From: Candidatus Nitrosopumilus sp.
GTDB taxonomy: Archaea > Thermoproteota > Nitrososphaeria > Nitrososphaerales > Nitrosopumilaceae
DNA: 64,000 bases
Direction of reading: 5' to 3'
NCBI GenBank assembly: GCA_025699075.1
Contig: JAILWG010000002.1
Location: 293,786 to 357,785, forward strand
Both the position numbers and the translations under genes were made by a program. Every line of letters begins with the position of its first letter. The first letter of the stretch is position 1. The notes beneath the pieces are model-generated. The model did no database searches, was not told the DNA's origin, and was given only the letters and a program-made list of their open reading frames with translations. Below are positions 27,997 to 36,318 of the stretch, piece by piece.

Positions 27997-28701
27997 TTGT
28001 CCCAAAAAGAGATTGAAGAGTCACTTGACTTGCTACAAAAAGATTGGGACGTTGATCCTATTCTGAGAAAATTCATGCTGGGACAAATTACTGATGTCTC
28101 TGATTATCCAATCAAAGTAAAGGATGTTGTCTTTCATGTTCCATATTTGAATTCTGAAAAAAAATACATCTTGTGGAAATGCTACTGGCCTGATTGCCAC
28201 AACTGCTGTGACAGACAAGGAAGACTTCCACTTACATCTGATGATCTGATCACAATCGGAAAGGGTCTGAAATACAAAAGACCTTCTGATTTTATCAAAA
28301 ACGAAACGCTTACCGTAACGTATCAGGAACCCGGACCATCTGGCCAAATGACTACAATGACTACAATCAATCTGAAAAGAAAAACAGATGAGACAGAAGC
28401 CGATGACGGCACTCACATCTCTTGCAGATTTTTAGATGAAAAGGGGGGATGCTCCATGCATCCGGACCGACCCGGAGTGTGCTATCTGTATCCGTTTTCA
28501 AGCTGGCTTGAAAATGAGAAAGGAAAGGCCCGCGTCCATGCGACATACCAGTTTACAGGCGACTGCCCTGGGTTTTACCTGGCAGACTCTCTTGATCCGA
28601 TGAAGGATGAGTTCAAAGACTATTCTAAAACAATTTACGATTACAACATGGCATCAAACAGAACAAACCGAGAAGGGTTTGGCTCTGTTAGTTTTTCTTA
28701 G
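27997..28701 (+). CDS. YkgJ-type cysteine-cluster protein
   Basis: A 234-residue protein of the YkgJ/CxxxCxxCC family, thought to bind zinc or an iron-sulfur cluster. The first cluster is KCYWPDCHNCC (Cys62, 67, 70, 71). The second part of the site is CRFL...GGCSMHPDRPGVCYLYPF, with a further Cys near GDCPGF. The function of the family is unsettled. It starts with TTG, and its end lies 10 nt from the convergent flavoprotein gene. Confidence 0.75.
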   Translation: MSQKEIEESLDLLQKDWDVDPILRKFMLGQITDVSDYPIKVKDVVFHVPYLNSEKKYILWKCYWPDCHNCCDRQGRLPLTSDDLITIGKGLKYKRPSDFIKNETLTVTYQEPGPSGQMTTMTTINLKRKTDETEADDGTHISCRFLDEKGGCSMHPDRPGVCYLYPFSSWLENEKGKARVHATYQFTGDCPGFYLADSLDPMKDEFKDYSKTIYDYNMASNRTNREGFGSVSFS

Positions 28702-28711
28702 ATTGAAAATT

Positions 28712-29725
28712 TTATGCTTTAGCAACTTTTAGCAAATCTGCAATCTTGATGTTCATTCCAAATCTGTCTTCGTTCTTTTTCATGTATCTAAATATTGCAA
28801 TAAAGTCTGGCAGTGCCTTGAGGAAACTGAAATCCTTGTGAATCTTTGCTCTGACAAAATTGAAAACCTTGGCATACACCTTGTAATGTTCCTCAACTGC
28901 CTTTTCATATGCCTTAAAATCATTCATGTTCTCCAAGAAGATATCCACACACTGCATTGATGGAATGATTCCCTCACCCAACAATGCATAGACTGTACCA
29001 ATTGATTCTCCAACCCCGACAACTTTTCCTGAATAGTATGGCTTGCATCTATCCGGTGTTGCAAGTCTGATTGGCCTTCCCTTTGTCTTGAGAACTTTTC
29101 CTCCGTGCTTCTTTAGGAAATCATCTGTTGCCTTGATGTGCTGTTTATTGTAATCACCTGCACCGATATGTGCATACTTTTCCCCTAGCGGGAAATACCA
29201 GAAATATCCTGACATTCCAGGAAATGGTTCAATGTAAAAGTCATCATATGGAACCTTGTCTTCATACTCTACCTTGTATTCGTATGTTGGAAGGAAAAAG
29301 TCCTCTTTTAGTTTTGGCAGATACACCCTGTGAAATCCAGTACAGTCAACTATCATGTCGTACTCTTTTTCTAGCTCTTCAAGTTTTGGTGGCTCTCCGT
29401 AAATAATCTTGGAATCTTTAATGAAATCTTTGATCAGTGCCAGTTTGTCATATGTGCACAATCCCTTGAGGCCGATATCGAACTTTACGTCATTGTTCAT
29501 CCTTACATGCATGTTTTTTCCGTCATGGATTAGAAAGTCATCAAAGTTTCTACCAGTCTTTTTGCAAAATTCTCTCAGTACCGGCTTTATTGTTCCCCAT
29601 GCGCAAATAGAGTCATGGTTTTCCTCTCGCATTCTCTCATAGCCTATAACGTCGTGTTCTGAATCCTTTAGTCTGGCCATAAGATAAGAGCCTGCAACAC
29701 CCATGCCCATCACTGCAATCTTCAA
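28712..29725 (-). CDS. Geranylgeranyl-reductase-like FAD-dependent oxidoreductase
   Basis: A flavoprotein of about 337 residues with an N-terminal dinucleotide fold (VMGMGVAGSYL, a GxGxxG motif) and a second conserved stretch GVGESIGTVYALLGEGI in the FAD-binding position. This arrangement fits the geranylgeranyl reductase family, which in archaea saturates isoprenoid chains of membrane lipids. A role in lipids or quinones is inferred. The TTG at 29725 is preferred because GTATTTATTAG (minus strand, about 29750-29760) is a TATA box at leaderless distance. A longer reading begins at 29761. Confidence 0.7.
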   Translation of the reverse strand: MKIAVMGMGVAGSYLMARLKDSEHDVIGYERMREENHDSICAWGTIKPVLREFCKKTGRNFDDFLIHDGKNMHVRMNNDVKFDIGLKGLCTYDKLALIKDFIKDSKIIYGEPPKLEELEKEYDMIVDCTGFHRVYLPKLKEDFFLPTYEYKVEYEDKVPYDDFYIEPFPGMSGYFWYFPLGEKYAHIGAGDYNKQHIKATDDFLKKHGGKVLKTKGRPIRLATPDRCKPYYSGKVVGVGESIGTVYALLGEGIIPSMQCVDIFLENMNDFKAYEKAVEEHYKVYAKVFNFVRAKIHKDFSFLKALPDFIAIFRYMKKNEDRFGMNIKIADLLKVAKA

Positions 29726-29811
29726 GATGTTCTGCGGTCGGCTCTGGCCTAATAAATACACTATCTGAATTTGTTCAGGTCAAATCCCAATAGTAGGAAA
29801 AGATAGTGCCG

Positions 29812-29819
29812 GTTAAATA
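29812..29819 (+). promoter_or_regulatory. TATA box upstream of the three-armed RNA
   Basis: GTTAAATA is centred 26 nt before 29842, two bases ahead of the first base of the closing stem at 29844. This supports transcription of the structured element on the plus strand. Confidence 0.5.
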
Positions 29820-29843
29820 TGAAATTCACATTAACAATTTAAG

Positions 29844-29986
29844 AAAAGGTGAGTCTGTCGTCTGATAACAATCGTTTCAGGCCTTAAGACAAATCGCTGT
29901 CATCAGATAACTTTGAGTTACTGATCTTAAGCGAAGAGCTGTCATCAGCATCCTCTCGGTGCTGATCTTAAGCTCAGTTACCTTTT
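29844..29986 (+). ncRNA. Candidate structured RNA: three matching hairpin arms in one closing stem
   Basis: The stretch of about 260 nt between the flavoprotein and nitroreductase genes has no ORF but folds strikingly. AAAAGGT (29844-29850) pairs with ACCTTTT (29980-29986). Inside are three arms of the same design: an outer stem (GTCT/AGAC; TCGCT/AGCGA; GAGCT/AGCTC), an asymmetric internal loop with GTC on the 5' side and CTTA on the 3' side, and an inner hairpin (GTCTG/CAGGC; ATCAG/CTGAT; ATCAGCA/TGCTGAT). The arms span 29853-29890, 29894-29934 and 29936-29975. The stems differ in sequence but keep pairing, while the internal loop is constant in all three. A TATA box predicts a start near 29842. 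I do not recognise the class; it could be a free RNA or a leader of the nitroreductase gene. Confidence 0.65.
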
Positions 29987-29991
29987 CATTC

Positions 29992-29999
29992 AATTAAAT
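29992..29999 (+). promoter_or_regulatory. TATA box of the nitroreductase gene
   Basis: AATTAAAT is centred about 27 nt before the ATG at 30023. If used, the nitroreductase mRNA is leaderless and the structured RNA upstream is a separate transcript. Confidence 0.45.
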
Positions 30000-30022
30000 T
30001 TGGTAATGTTCTTGGTGTATTG

Positions 30023-30625
30023 ATGGATACTTTTGATGCAATAAGGTCAAGACGTGCAATCAAAAAGTTTGACAGCTCACACAGAATGTCAGCTGATGAT
30101 GTTAATTTGCTGATGGAGCTGGCAGTTCTATCCCCTACAAGCTACAACCAGCAGAACTGGAGGTTTGTCTATACGACTGATCAAACAGTCAAGGAAAAAA
30201 TATCAAAGGCTGCACGTGATCAGGCCCAGCCAAAAGATGGTTCCTTGGTGATTGTTCTTTGCGGGAATCTTAATGCATGGAAAGAAGATCCTTTACGCTA
30301 CTGGAGAAACAACACTGCAGAAAAGCAGGAGCTTGTGAAAAACTCACTTGCTAGAAAATATGAGAACAGTCCTGAAAATAGACGCGATGAGGCAATGCGC
30401 TCTTGCGGTTTTGCAGCTCAGACAATAATGCTTGCAGCACGCCAGATGGGTCTTGACTCTTGTCCCATGGTCGGCTTTGAGTATGACGAGCTGGCTGAAG
30501 TGATTAACCTGCCAGAGGATCACATGATAGTGATGATGGTAGTGGTTGGCAAAAGGGCAGAAGATGCTGCAGAGCGCGGCGGTCAGTTGTCCTTAGATGA
30601 GGTATTCTTTGAGAATTCTTTCTAG
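30023..30625 (+). CDS. Nitroreductase-family FMN protein
   Basis: A 200-residue FMN-binding protein of the nitroreductase superfamily. The N-terminal IRSRRAIKKFD gives the Arg-Arg FMN-phosphate site, SPTSYNQQNWRFVY matches the family S-x-x-N-x-Q-x-W motif, and the end has MVVVGKRAED. Many members reduce nitro compounds or quinones, and others serve in cofactor metabolism; the substrate here is unknown. The ATG at 30023 fits the TATA box; a TTG lies one codon earlier. It directly follows the three-armed RNA element. Confidence 0.85.
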   Translation: MDTFDAIRSRRAIKKFDSSHRMSADDVNLLMELAVLSPTSYNQQNWRFVYTTDQTVKEKISKAARDQAQPKDGSLVIVLCGNLNAWKEDPLRYWRNNTAEKQELVKNSLARKYENSPENRRDEAMRSCGFAAQTIMLAARQMGLDSCPMVGFEYDELAEVINLPEDHMIVMMVVVGKRAEDAAERGGQLSLDEVFFENSF

Positions 30626-30688
30626 ATTGAAACTGTAATAATTAAAAATTAAGAATCATTTATTATGTAATTTTCTCATTAACTATAC

Positions 30689-30901
30689 ATGGCTCTAGAT
30701 GATGCAATCAAGAAACTCGAAGTGTCCAATCAGGGACTGAAGGTAATCTTGGAGAATCTTGATGAGCAGCTAGCAGACCTTCGCTCAGATCCTCGCCTTG
30801 AGGGGCTGGTAGATGACCTGGAAAACCTGTTTTACGCGTATCTAAAAACCTGGATGAAGAGCAACAATGATATTCTTGATATTTTAAAGAACGAGAAATA
30901 G
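30689..30901 (+). CDS. Small helical protein of unknown function
   Basis: A 70-residue acidic protein, predicted almost entirely helical. It has a heptad-like pattern (KKLEVSNQGLKVILENLDEQLADL) that could form a short coiled coil, and an aromatic patch LFYAYLKTWMK. There is no signal or Cys pair. It lies 63 nt after the nitroreductase and 32 nt before the small zinc-ribbon gene, all on one strand. The function is unknown. Confidence 0.55.
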   Translation: MALDDAIKKLEVSNQGLKVILENLDEQLADLRSDPRLEGLVDDLENLFYAYLKTWMKSNNDILDILKNEK

Positions 30902-30933
30902 AATTTTCTTTTGTATGAGATGTTGTGAATAGA

Positions 30934-31119
30934 ATGGGATTCAAGGATAGATTTGTAGGCGGTAACACTGGAAATGTCTCAGTAAAGGTACAGTGTACAG
31001 GATGTCAGAGAGTTACAGTAGTTAGGATTCCTTCTGACAAGCCATTTGAGAAATGGAATGAAAAGGCAAAGTGCAGCATTTGCAATGGTTCAAAATGCTG
31101 GAAAAAGTTTGAACCATAA
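30934..31119 (+). CDS. Small zinc-ribbon-like protein
   Basis: A 61-residue protein with two Cys-x2-Cys pairs (CTGC and CSIC) spaced as in a zinc ribbon, with a further Cys in NGSKCW. The ATG at 30934 follows a GTG three codons upstream that could also serve. It probably binds zinc and acts on nucleic acid or protein partners; nothing more specific can be said. Confidence 0.6.
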   Translation: MGFKDRFVGGNTGNVSVKVQCTGCQRVTVVRIPSDKPFEKWNEKAKCSICNGSKCWKKFEP

Positions 31120-31225
31120 CTATGCAGAACTAGGCAGTTTTTGATAATGGATTGATTTAGTATTGACTTGAGGTTAATGATGAATCAATAATGAGAGTCA
31201 TGTACAAGCTAGCCTAATGTAAATC

Positions 31226-32074
31226 ATGGCATTAGTTGAGCCAACAAAGAAAGGTGGACGGTATACAGTAAAAGAGCAAGAAGAGCGAAGAATTCAAGTT
31301 TATCATTTACATTTTGAAGAAAACAAATCTGCAGTTAAAATTTCAGAACTGCTTGATGTAAATCGTAATACCATTAATGGTGATATTGCATATTGGCATT
31401 CTCAACTTGCACATGAGTTTAATGCTCAAGATATTACTGCAAAAATGACAAAACAGATTCAGCGAATTGAAATGCAGCGAGACAGACTTTTAGAATATTT
31501 AGAAGATGCTAGTTCTGATGAAAAATTTAGAATTGAAAAATTTGTTTCAGAAATTGATGATAAACTTGTTAGATATTATTCAAAAATGATTCTTAATGGA
31601 AAAACAATCTTGGAACCAACTATATCTTCTGAACAAATTGATGAAAATGAGATAAGAGGGGTTGTTCGAGATTTAATCTTTTCAAGTGATACTAGAGGCA
31701 TATATTCAGAAAATGATTTGAAGTTTAATCTTATTCGGGAAACAAAATGTGATATTAAACACGCAGAAAAAATTTTAGGCAAAATGAAATTTTTTGGATT
31801 GGTTTTATGTGAACAAACTGAAAGATTTGATTATTTTCAAACAATTACTAATGATTATTCTGTGAAATACAATTTAGAAAAATTTGCAAATATGCGTGGA
31901 TATGTTACAATTGATGAACTTGGGGAAATTGTACAAAAACGAATAGACCTTGAAATGAAAATAGAAAAAGAGAGAAACGATTTTGAGCAGAAATTTATTC
32001 AAAAATATGGTCCTGATCAATCAAAATGGTCTGAAGAAGTTTCTGAATTATTTGATCTTGGAGAATTTGAATAA
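31226..32074 (+). CDS. HTH-domain protein next to the restriction locus
   Basis: A 282-residue soluble protein. Residues about 13-58 form a helix-turn-helix (EERRIQVYHLHFEENKSAVK, then ISELLDVNRNTINGDIAYW), followed by a helical region about 65-130 that could be a coiled coil. The C-terminal half is helical and rich in Lys and Glu. It may regulate the neighbouring hsd genes or act on DNA, but I do not recognise the family. It ends 41 nt from the convergent hsdS. The region from here to 43.8 kb is AT-rich and accessory in content. Confidence 0.55.
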   Translation: MALVEPTKKGGRYTVKEQEERRIQVYHLHFEENKSAVKISELLDVNRNTINGDIAYWHSQLAHEFNAQDITAKMTKQIQRIEMQRDRLLEYLEDASSDEKFRIEKFVSEIDDKLVRYYSKMILNGKTILEPTISSEQIDENEIRGVVRDLIFSSDTRGIYSENDLKFNLIRETKCDIKHAEKILGKMKFFGLVLCEQTERFDYFQTITNDYSVKYNLEKFANMRGYVTIDELGEIVQKRIDLEMKIEKERNDFEQKFIQKYGPDQSKWSEEVSELFDLGEFE

Positions 32075-32115
32075 TTTCATATGTATTAAAAATTCTTTCT
32101 AAAATTCATTTTTGT

Positions 32116-33426
32116 TTAGATTGTGACTCTAATTTGTCCTGTTAGGAGATTTTTCATTATTCCTTTTCTTAAATTTTGAAACAATGTTTTTTTTGTTTTA
32201 AATTCATCTATTTTTGAATCAATATCTGTTAAGATAGAAACAATCTTTTGTTGTTCCTTAATTGGTGGAAGTTTTAATGAAATATTTTTTAATTCTGAAA
32301 TTGATAAGACATTTTTCATAGCTGAACCATGTGTAAGACCTGAAAATAATTTTTGAATTGATGGTGTTTGAAATAATTCCATAAAAAAATTGGGTTCTAT
32401 AATTTCAGTATCTACTGATATTTTTAGTAATGCCTGATTGATTATTCCTTTTTTTGCTTGTTGTGGTATTCTTGCAATTTTACCTATCGTACCTGAACAA
32501 CTAATAATAAAATCTCCAGGTCTAACTTCAAAATCTTTTAGTTCTTCAAATTTCTCATTATTAATAAAATAATTGCCCCTTTCAAAATCATTGTATATTG
32601 CATTTTTTTGTTCATATACTTTGAATCCATTTTTTACAAAGAATTCTTTTTTTAATGATCCGCCCCAAGGTCCTCGTTTTATAGAATACTTTTCTTTACT
32701 AAGGATTTTATTAATATTTGACAGTGTCCATTCTTCAGGAATTTCAATTTCCTTTCTAATGCCTATTTTTATTTTTTTGAATTTTTTATGTTTGATTCCT
32801 TTTGTAAATAATTTTTTAATCAAACCATCTTTCAAATTTTTTGTTTGTTGACCTATTTCTTCATAGATTTTTTGTTGTGATTCTAAATTGGTTAAAATTT
32901 CTGAAATTTTTTCTATTTCGTTTTCTTTTGGAACTCCTATAATTATTTGTCTTACTTTTTGAATTCCAACTGAACTCCTAGTAGAGCCATGAACATTTGC
33001 TATCAACTGATCCTGAAAATAACTTTCTAGCATCACCTGACGTAAAAAATCTGGTTTAATTTTTGGTTGAATTATTGCTAATGTTGGTGATATTGTATAA
33101 TTTTGTTTTGGATTAAGCTTGACTACTTTTCCAATTGATGCAACTCTACCTAAGGCCAAATCTCCTTTTTTGAGACTAAAGGTCTCTTTTTGTTCTTTTA
33201 ATGCAGAAGATGATACATGTCTCGAAATTTTTAGAATATTTCCTTCCTCATCAAAATCCCCTATCCCTAGATATGGTACTCCTTTTGACACACGTTTAGG
33301 AGCCCTATGTGATGGATATGGGTCAATAACATCTGAAATTTCATCCAAAGTATACAATTTCCAATCTTTTGGAAATTTTTGAGTCCTTCCAGGTGAAATT
33401 TTTAGAACTTGTTCAGATTCTGACAA
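32116..33426 (-). CDS. hsdS: Type I restriction-modification specificity subunit (first copy)
   Basis: A 436-residue HsdS. It shows the usual two target-recognition domains separated by a central helical repeat (about 170-215) and ending in a second helical repeat (about 385-436, finishing LLTGQIRV). The start of each recognition domain has the typical P..W....L pattern (PKDWKLYTLDEI, PEEWTLSNINKI). HsdS chooses the DNA sequence for the HsdM methylase and HsdR. It is on the opposite strand to hsdM, which is unusual. It shares length and layout, but only moderate protein similarity, with the second hsdS at 35008. Confidence 0.88.
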   Translation of the reverse strand: MSESEQVLKISPGRTQKFPKDWKLYTLDEISDVIDPYPSHRAPKRVSKGVPYLGIGDFDEEGNILKISRHVSSSALKEQKETFSLKKGDLALGRVASIGKVVKLNPKQNYTISPTLAIIQPKIKPDFLRQVMLESYFQDQLIANVHGSTRSSVGIQKVRQIIIGVPKENEIEKISEILTNLESQQKIYEEIGQQTKNLKDGLIKKLFTKGIKHKKFKKIKIGIRKEIEIPEEWTLSNINKILSKEKYSIKRGPWGGSLKKEFFVKNGFKVYEQKNAIYNDFERGNYFINNEKFEELKDFEVRPGDFIISCSGTIGKIARIPQQAKKGIINQALLKISVDTEIIEPNFFMELFQTPSIQKLFSGLTHGSAMKNVLSISELKNISLKLPPIKEQQKIVSILTDIDSKIDEFKTKKTLFQNLRKGIMKNLLTGQIRVTI

Positions 33427-33489
33427 TGTGTGACTTCATTATACTCAACTATTAAGCCATTTTTTAGATTCAAAGATCAGAGCGAATCC

Positions 33490-33497
33490 CTATAAAT
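33490..33497 (+). promoter_or_regulatory. TATA box of the hsdM operon
   Basis: CTATAAAT is centred 26 nt before the TTG start of hsdM, predicting a leaderless hsdM-hsdS-hsdR transcript and supporting the TTG start. Confidence 0.6.
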
Positions 33498-33518
33498 CGC
33501 CTAAATTCATAACATCTA

Positions 33519-35006
33519 TTGTCTGAAAAGATTACTTTTGAAAAGCTAAAAAATCACTATTGGGGAGCAGCTGATATTCTTAGAGGAGGCCTTGATGCAA
33601 ATGAATACCGACAACCAATCATGACATTACTCTTCTTAAAAAGACTAAATGATCAATTTGAAGAAAAAGCTGAAAATCTAGAAAAACAAGGCAAGTCAAA
33701 AAAAGCATCTTGGGAAGATCCTGATTATCATGCATTCTTTGTTCCAAAAGAATCTAGATGGGGAGAACTCTCAAAAACATTTGAAAATATTGGTGAGAAA
33801 ATTGACAAGGCTTCTGCAGCAATCGAACGAGCAAATCCCATCCTTGAAGGAGTACTTACAAACATATCCTACAATGACAAGAAAAAATATTCTGATGAGG
33901 ATCTTTTAACACTTGTAAATCACTTTAATGAATATAGATTAAGAAATTCTGATTTGGAAAATGAAGATATTTTTGGTCAAGCTTATGAATATCTCTTAGA
34001 AAAATTTGCAGATTCTGCAGGAAAAAAAGCAGGAGAATTCTTTACACCACGTGAAGTTGTACAATTACTAGTAGAAATTTTAGCACCCACTCAAAAGATG
34101 ACGATATGTGATCCAACTTGCGGTTCAGGTGGAATGTTAATTTGGTCTCGTAAGTATGTTCAAAAACACAAAGGAAACCCAAAAAACCTTTCTTTGTATG
34201 GACAAGAAAGAAATTTTGGAAATTATGGTATGTGTAAAATGAATATGATTTTACATGGAATTGAGAATTTCAGAATTGAGCATGGAAATACATTGAGTAA
34301 CCCTCTATTTGTTGAGGATGGAAAATTAATGACCTTTGATAGAGTTGTGGCTAATTTCCCCTTTAGCATGGATTGGGATAACACACTTGCTACAAAAGAT
34401 GAGTATGGTAGATTTGAATATGGAGTTCCACCATCTAAAGGAAAAGCAGATTTTGCATTTATTCAACACATGTTTTTCTCATTAAACAAGAAAGGAAAAC
34501 TAGCTGTAGTTTGTTCACAAGGTGTTTTGTTTAGAGGTGGAGTAGAAGGTGATATTCGCAAAAACTTTGTTGAAAATGACAAGATTGAAGCAGTAATTGC
34601 ATTACCTTCCAATCTATTTTTTGGAACAGGAATTCCAGCTTGTGTACTTGTTCTAAACAATGACAAACCAAAGGAAAGAAAAGATCATGTTTTGTTTATC
34701 TATGCTGCAAAAGATTTTCTTGATTTGAAGAAACGTGATATTTTACGTCAAGAAGATATTAAAAAAATAATTTCAGCATATGAGAATTTTGATGACATTG
34801 ACAAGTATTGTCATAAAGCACACAAAGACGAGATCGTTGAAAATGAATACAATCTAAACATTCCAAGGTATGTTGATATTTCTGAACCTGAAGAAGAAAT
34901 TGATATTCAGGCAACCATTGACGAACTCAAAAAATTGGATAAAGAAAGAGAGAAAATTGAAGCCAAGGTTAATGCTGATCTTAAAGAATTAGGATTTAAG
35001 ATTTAG
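33519..35006 (+). CDS. hsdM: Type I restriction-modification DNA methyltransferase subunit
   Basis: A 495-residue HsdM, N6-adenine DNA methyltransferase. The N-terminal HsdM domain (about 1-140) includes MTLLFLKRLNDQFE. The S-adenosylmethionine motif is DPTCGSGGM (198-206), preceded by GEFFTPREVV. The catalytic motif IV reads NFPF (279-282), the Phe variant seen in many type I enzymes instead of NPPF. With HsdS it methylates the recognition site. The TTG start fits the TATA box. hsdS starts 1 nt after the stop. Confidence 0.93.
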   Translation: MSEKITFEKLKNHYWGAADILRGGLDANEYRQPIMTLLFLKRLNDQFEEKAENLEKQGKSKKASWEDPDYHAFFVPKESRWGELSKTFENIGEKIDKASAAIERANPILEGVLTNISYNDKKKYSDEDLLTLVNHFNEYRLRNSDLENEDIFGQAYEYLLEKFADSAGKKAGEFFTPREVVQLLVEILAPTQKMTICDPTCGSGGMLIWSRKYVQKHKGNPKNLSLYGQERNFGNYGMCKMNMILHGIENFRIEHGNTLSNPLFVEDGKLMTFDRVVANFPFSMDWDNTLATKDEYGRFEYGVPPSKGKADFAFIQHMFFSLNKKGKLAVVCSQGVLFRGGVEGDIRKNFVENDKIEAVIALPSNLFFGTGIPACVLVLNNDKPKERKDHVLFIYAAKDFLDLKKRDILRQEDIKKIISAYENFDDIDKYCHKAHKDEIVENEYNLNIPRYVDISEPEEEIDIQATIDELKKLDKEREKIEAKVNADLKELGFKI

Positions 35007-35007
35007 A

Positions 35008-36318
35008 TTGAAAGCAAAACCAGGATACAAATTAGTAACTAATTTTTTTAAAAAAGAAATAGAAATTCCTGACAATTGGGATTATCTAAAATTCAATCAG
35101 GTAGTAAAAATTAATCCTTTGACAAAAATTGATGAAGATTATGTACCGTACATTCCTATGGATGCAGTAGATACTAAAAAACCCAATCTTAAATATTTTG
35201 AAGAAAGAAAATTATCTGAAAATTCTAGTCTCTCAAAATTTCAAGAAAATGATGTATTATTTGCAAGAATCACTCCAAGTACAGAAAATGGAAAAACCTG
35301 TTTGATAAAAAATTTCAAACGTAAGGGAATTGTATCATCAGAATTAACAGTTCTAAGACCCTCTGATAAAGTTCTTCCAATCTATTTGTATTATTATGTT
35401 AAAAATCATAGATTAAGGCAATTTGCAATTTCACAAATGATGGGTTCCACAGGTAGACAACGAGTTCCCGATTATGTTTTTAAACGGGATCTTGATTTTG
35501 ATTTACCTCCATTAAAGGAGCAAGAAAAAATTGCTTTTATTCTTTCAAACATTGAAAATCTAATTGATTTGTATGATAAAGAAATCACACAAACTAAAAG
35601 TTTGAAACAATCCTTGATACAACAATTACTTACAACAGGAATAGATCATGAAGAATTCAAAACTATACAATTTCTGCCTAGACATTTATCAGTCAATATC
35701 CCTTCAGAATGGAAATCCGATATTTTAGAAAATACATTGAAACGAAAACCACAAAATGGCATAACCAAAAAATTAGACATGTATGGTTCTGGAGTTCCTA
35801 TAGTGGAAATTGATTCTTTATGTAAAAGTGATTTTTTTGTTGATGATACATCTCTTCGAAATATCCAATTAAATGATGATGAAATTAAAAATTATTCATT
35901 AATGACTGATGATTTTCTAATAAACAGAGTTTCAAAGGTTAGGGGTGGCTCTGGTTTGATAGCTTTAATAAAAAATCCTAAAAAATTTGAAGTTTTTGAA
36001 GGAAATATAATACGTTTTAGTCTAGATGAAAAAATAATTCTACCTGAATTTTTTGAATTTTTTTCAAAAACATTTCTTTATAATAATTATATTCAATCCA
36101 CATGCAAAACAACCACGTTGACAAGTCTAGATCAGGATATCATTTTCAAAATTCCAATTTTAATTCCTTCATTAAATGAACAAAAAAAAATTATTGAAAT
36201 ATTATCCAATATTACTTCTAACATTATTGATTTAGAATCTAAAAAACTCTATCTTGAAAATCTCAAAAAAGGTTTAATGCAAAACCTCCTAACAGGAAAG
36301 ATGCGTGTAAAAATATGA
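35008..36318 (+). CDS. hsdS: Type I restriction-modification specificity subunit (second copy)
   Basis: A 436-residue HsdS in the hsdM-hsdS-hsdR operon. It shows two recognition domains, each starting with a P..W segment (PDNWDYLKFNQV and PSEWKSDILENT), divided by a helical spacer. The C-terminal helical repeat ends LLTGKMRVKI. It starts with TTG right after hsdM and overlaps hsdR by 4 nt (ATGA). With the other hsdS at 32116 the locus could methylate two different sequences. The DNA of the two genes does not look similar enough for inversion switching. Confidence 0.88.
   Translation: MKAKPGYKLVTNFFKKEIEIPDNWDYLKFNQVVKINPLTKIDEDYVPYIPMDAVDTKKPNLKYFEERKLSENSSLSKFQENDVLFARITPSTENGKTCLIKNFKRKGIVSSELTVLRPSDKVLPIYLYYYVKNHRLRQFAISQMMGSTGRQRVPDYVFKRDLDFDLPPLKEQEKIAFILSNIENLIDLYDKEITQTKSLKQSLIQQLLTTGIDHEEFKTIQFLPRHLSVNIPSEWKSDILENTLKRKPQNGITKKLDMYGSGVPIVEIDSLCKSDFFVDDTSLRNIQLNDDEIKNYSLMTDDFLINRVSKVRGGSGLIALIKNPKKFEVFEGNIIRFSLDEKIILPEFFEFFSKTFLYNNYIQSTCKTTTLTSLDQDIIFKIPILIPSLNEQKKIIEILSNITSNIIDLESKKLYLENLKKGLMQNLLTGKMRVKI

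Noticed and set aside
29881..29986. Hammerhead ribozyme or C/D-box guide RNA on the minus strand (CTGATGA and TGATGA boxes)
   Set aside because: The boxes fall inside paired stems of the three-armed fold. The hammerhead GAAA core and correctly spaced D boxes are missing.
32116..36318. Phase-variable inversion between the two hsdS genes
   Set aside because: The genes are in inverted orientation, but I see no long identical inverted repeats; similarity is at the protein level in the helical parts only.
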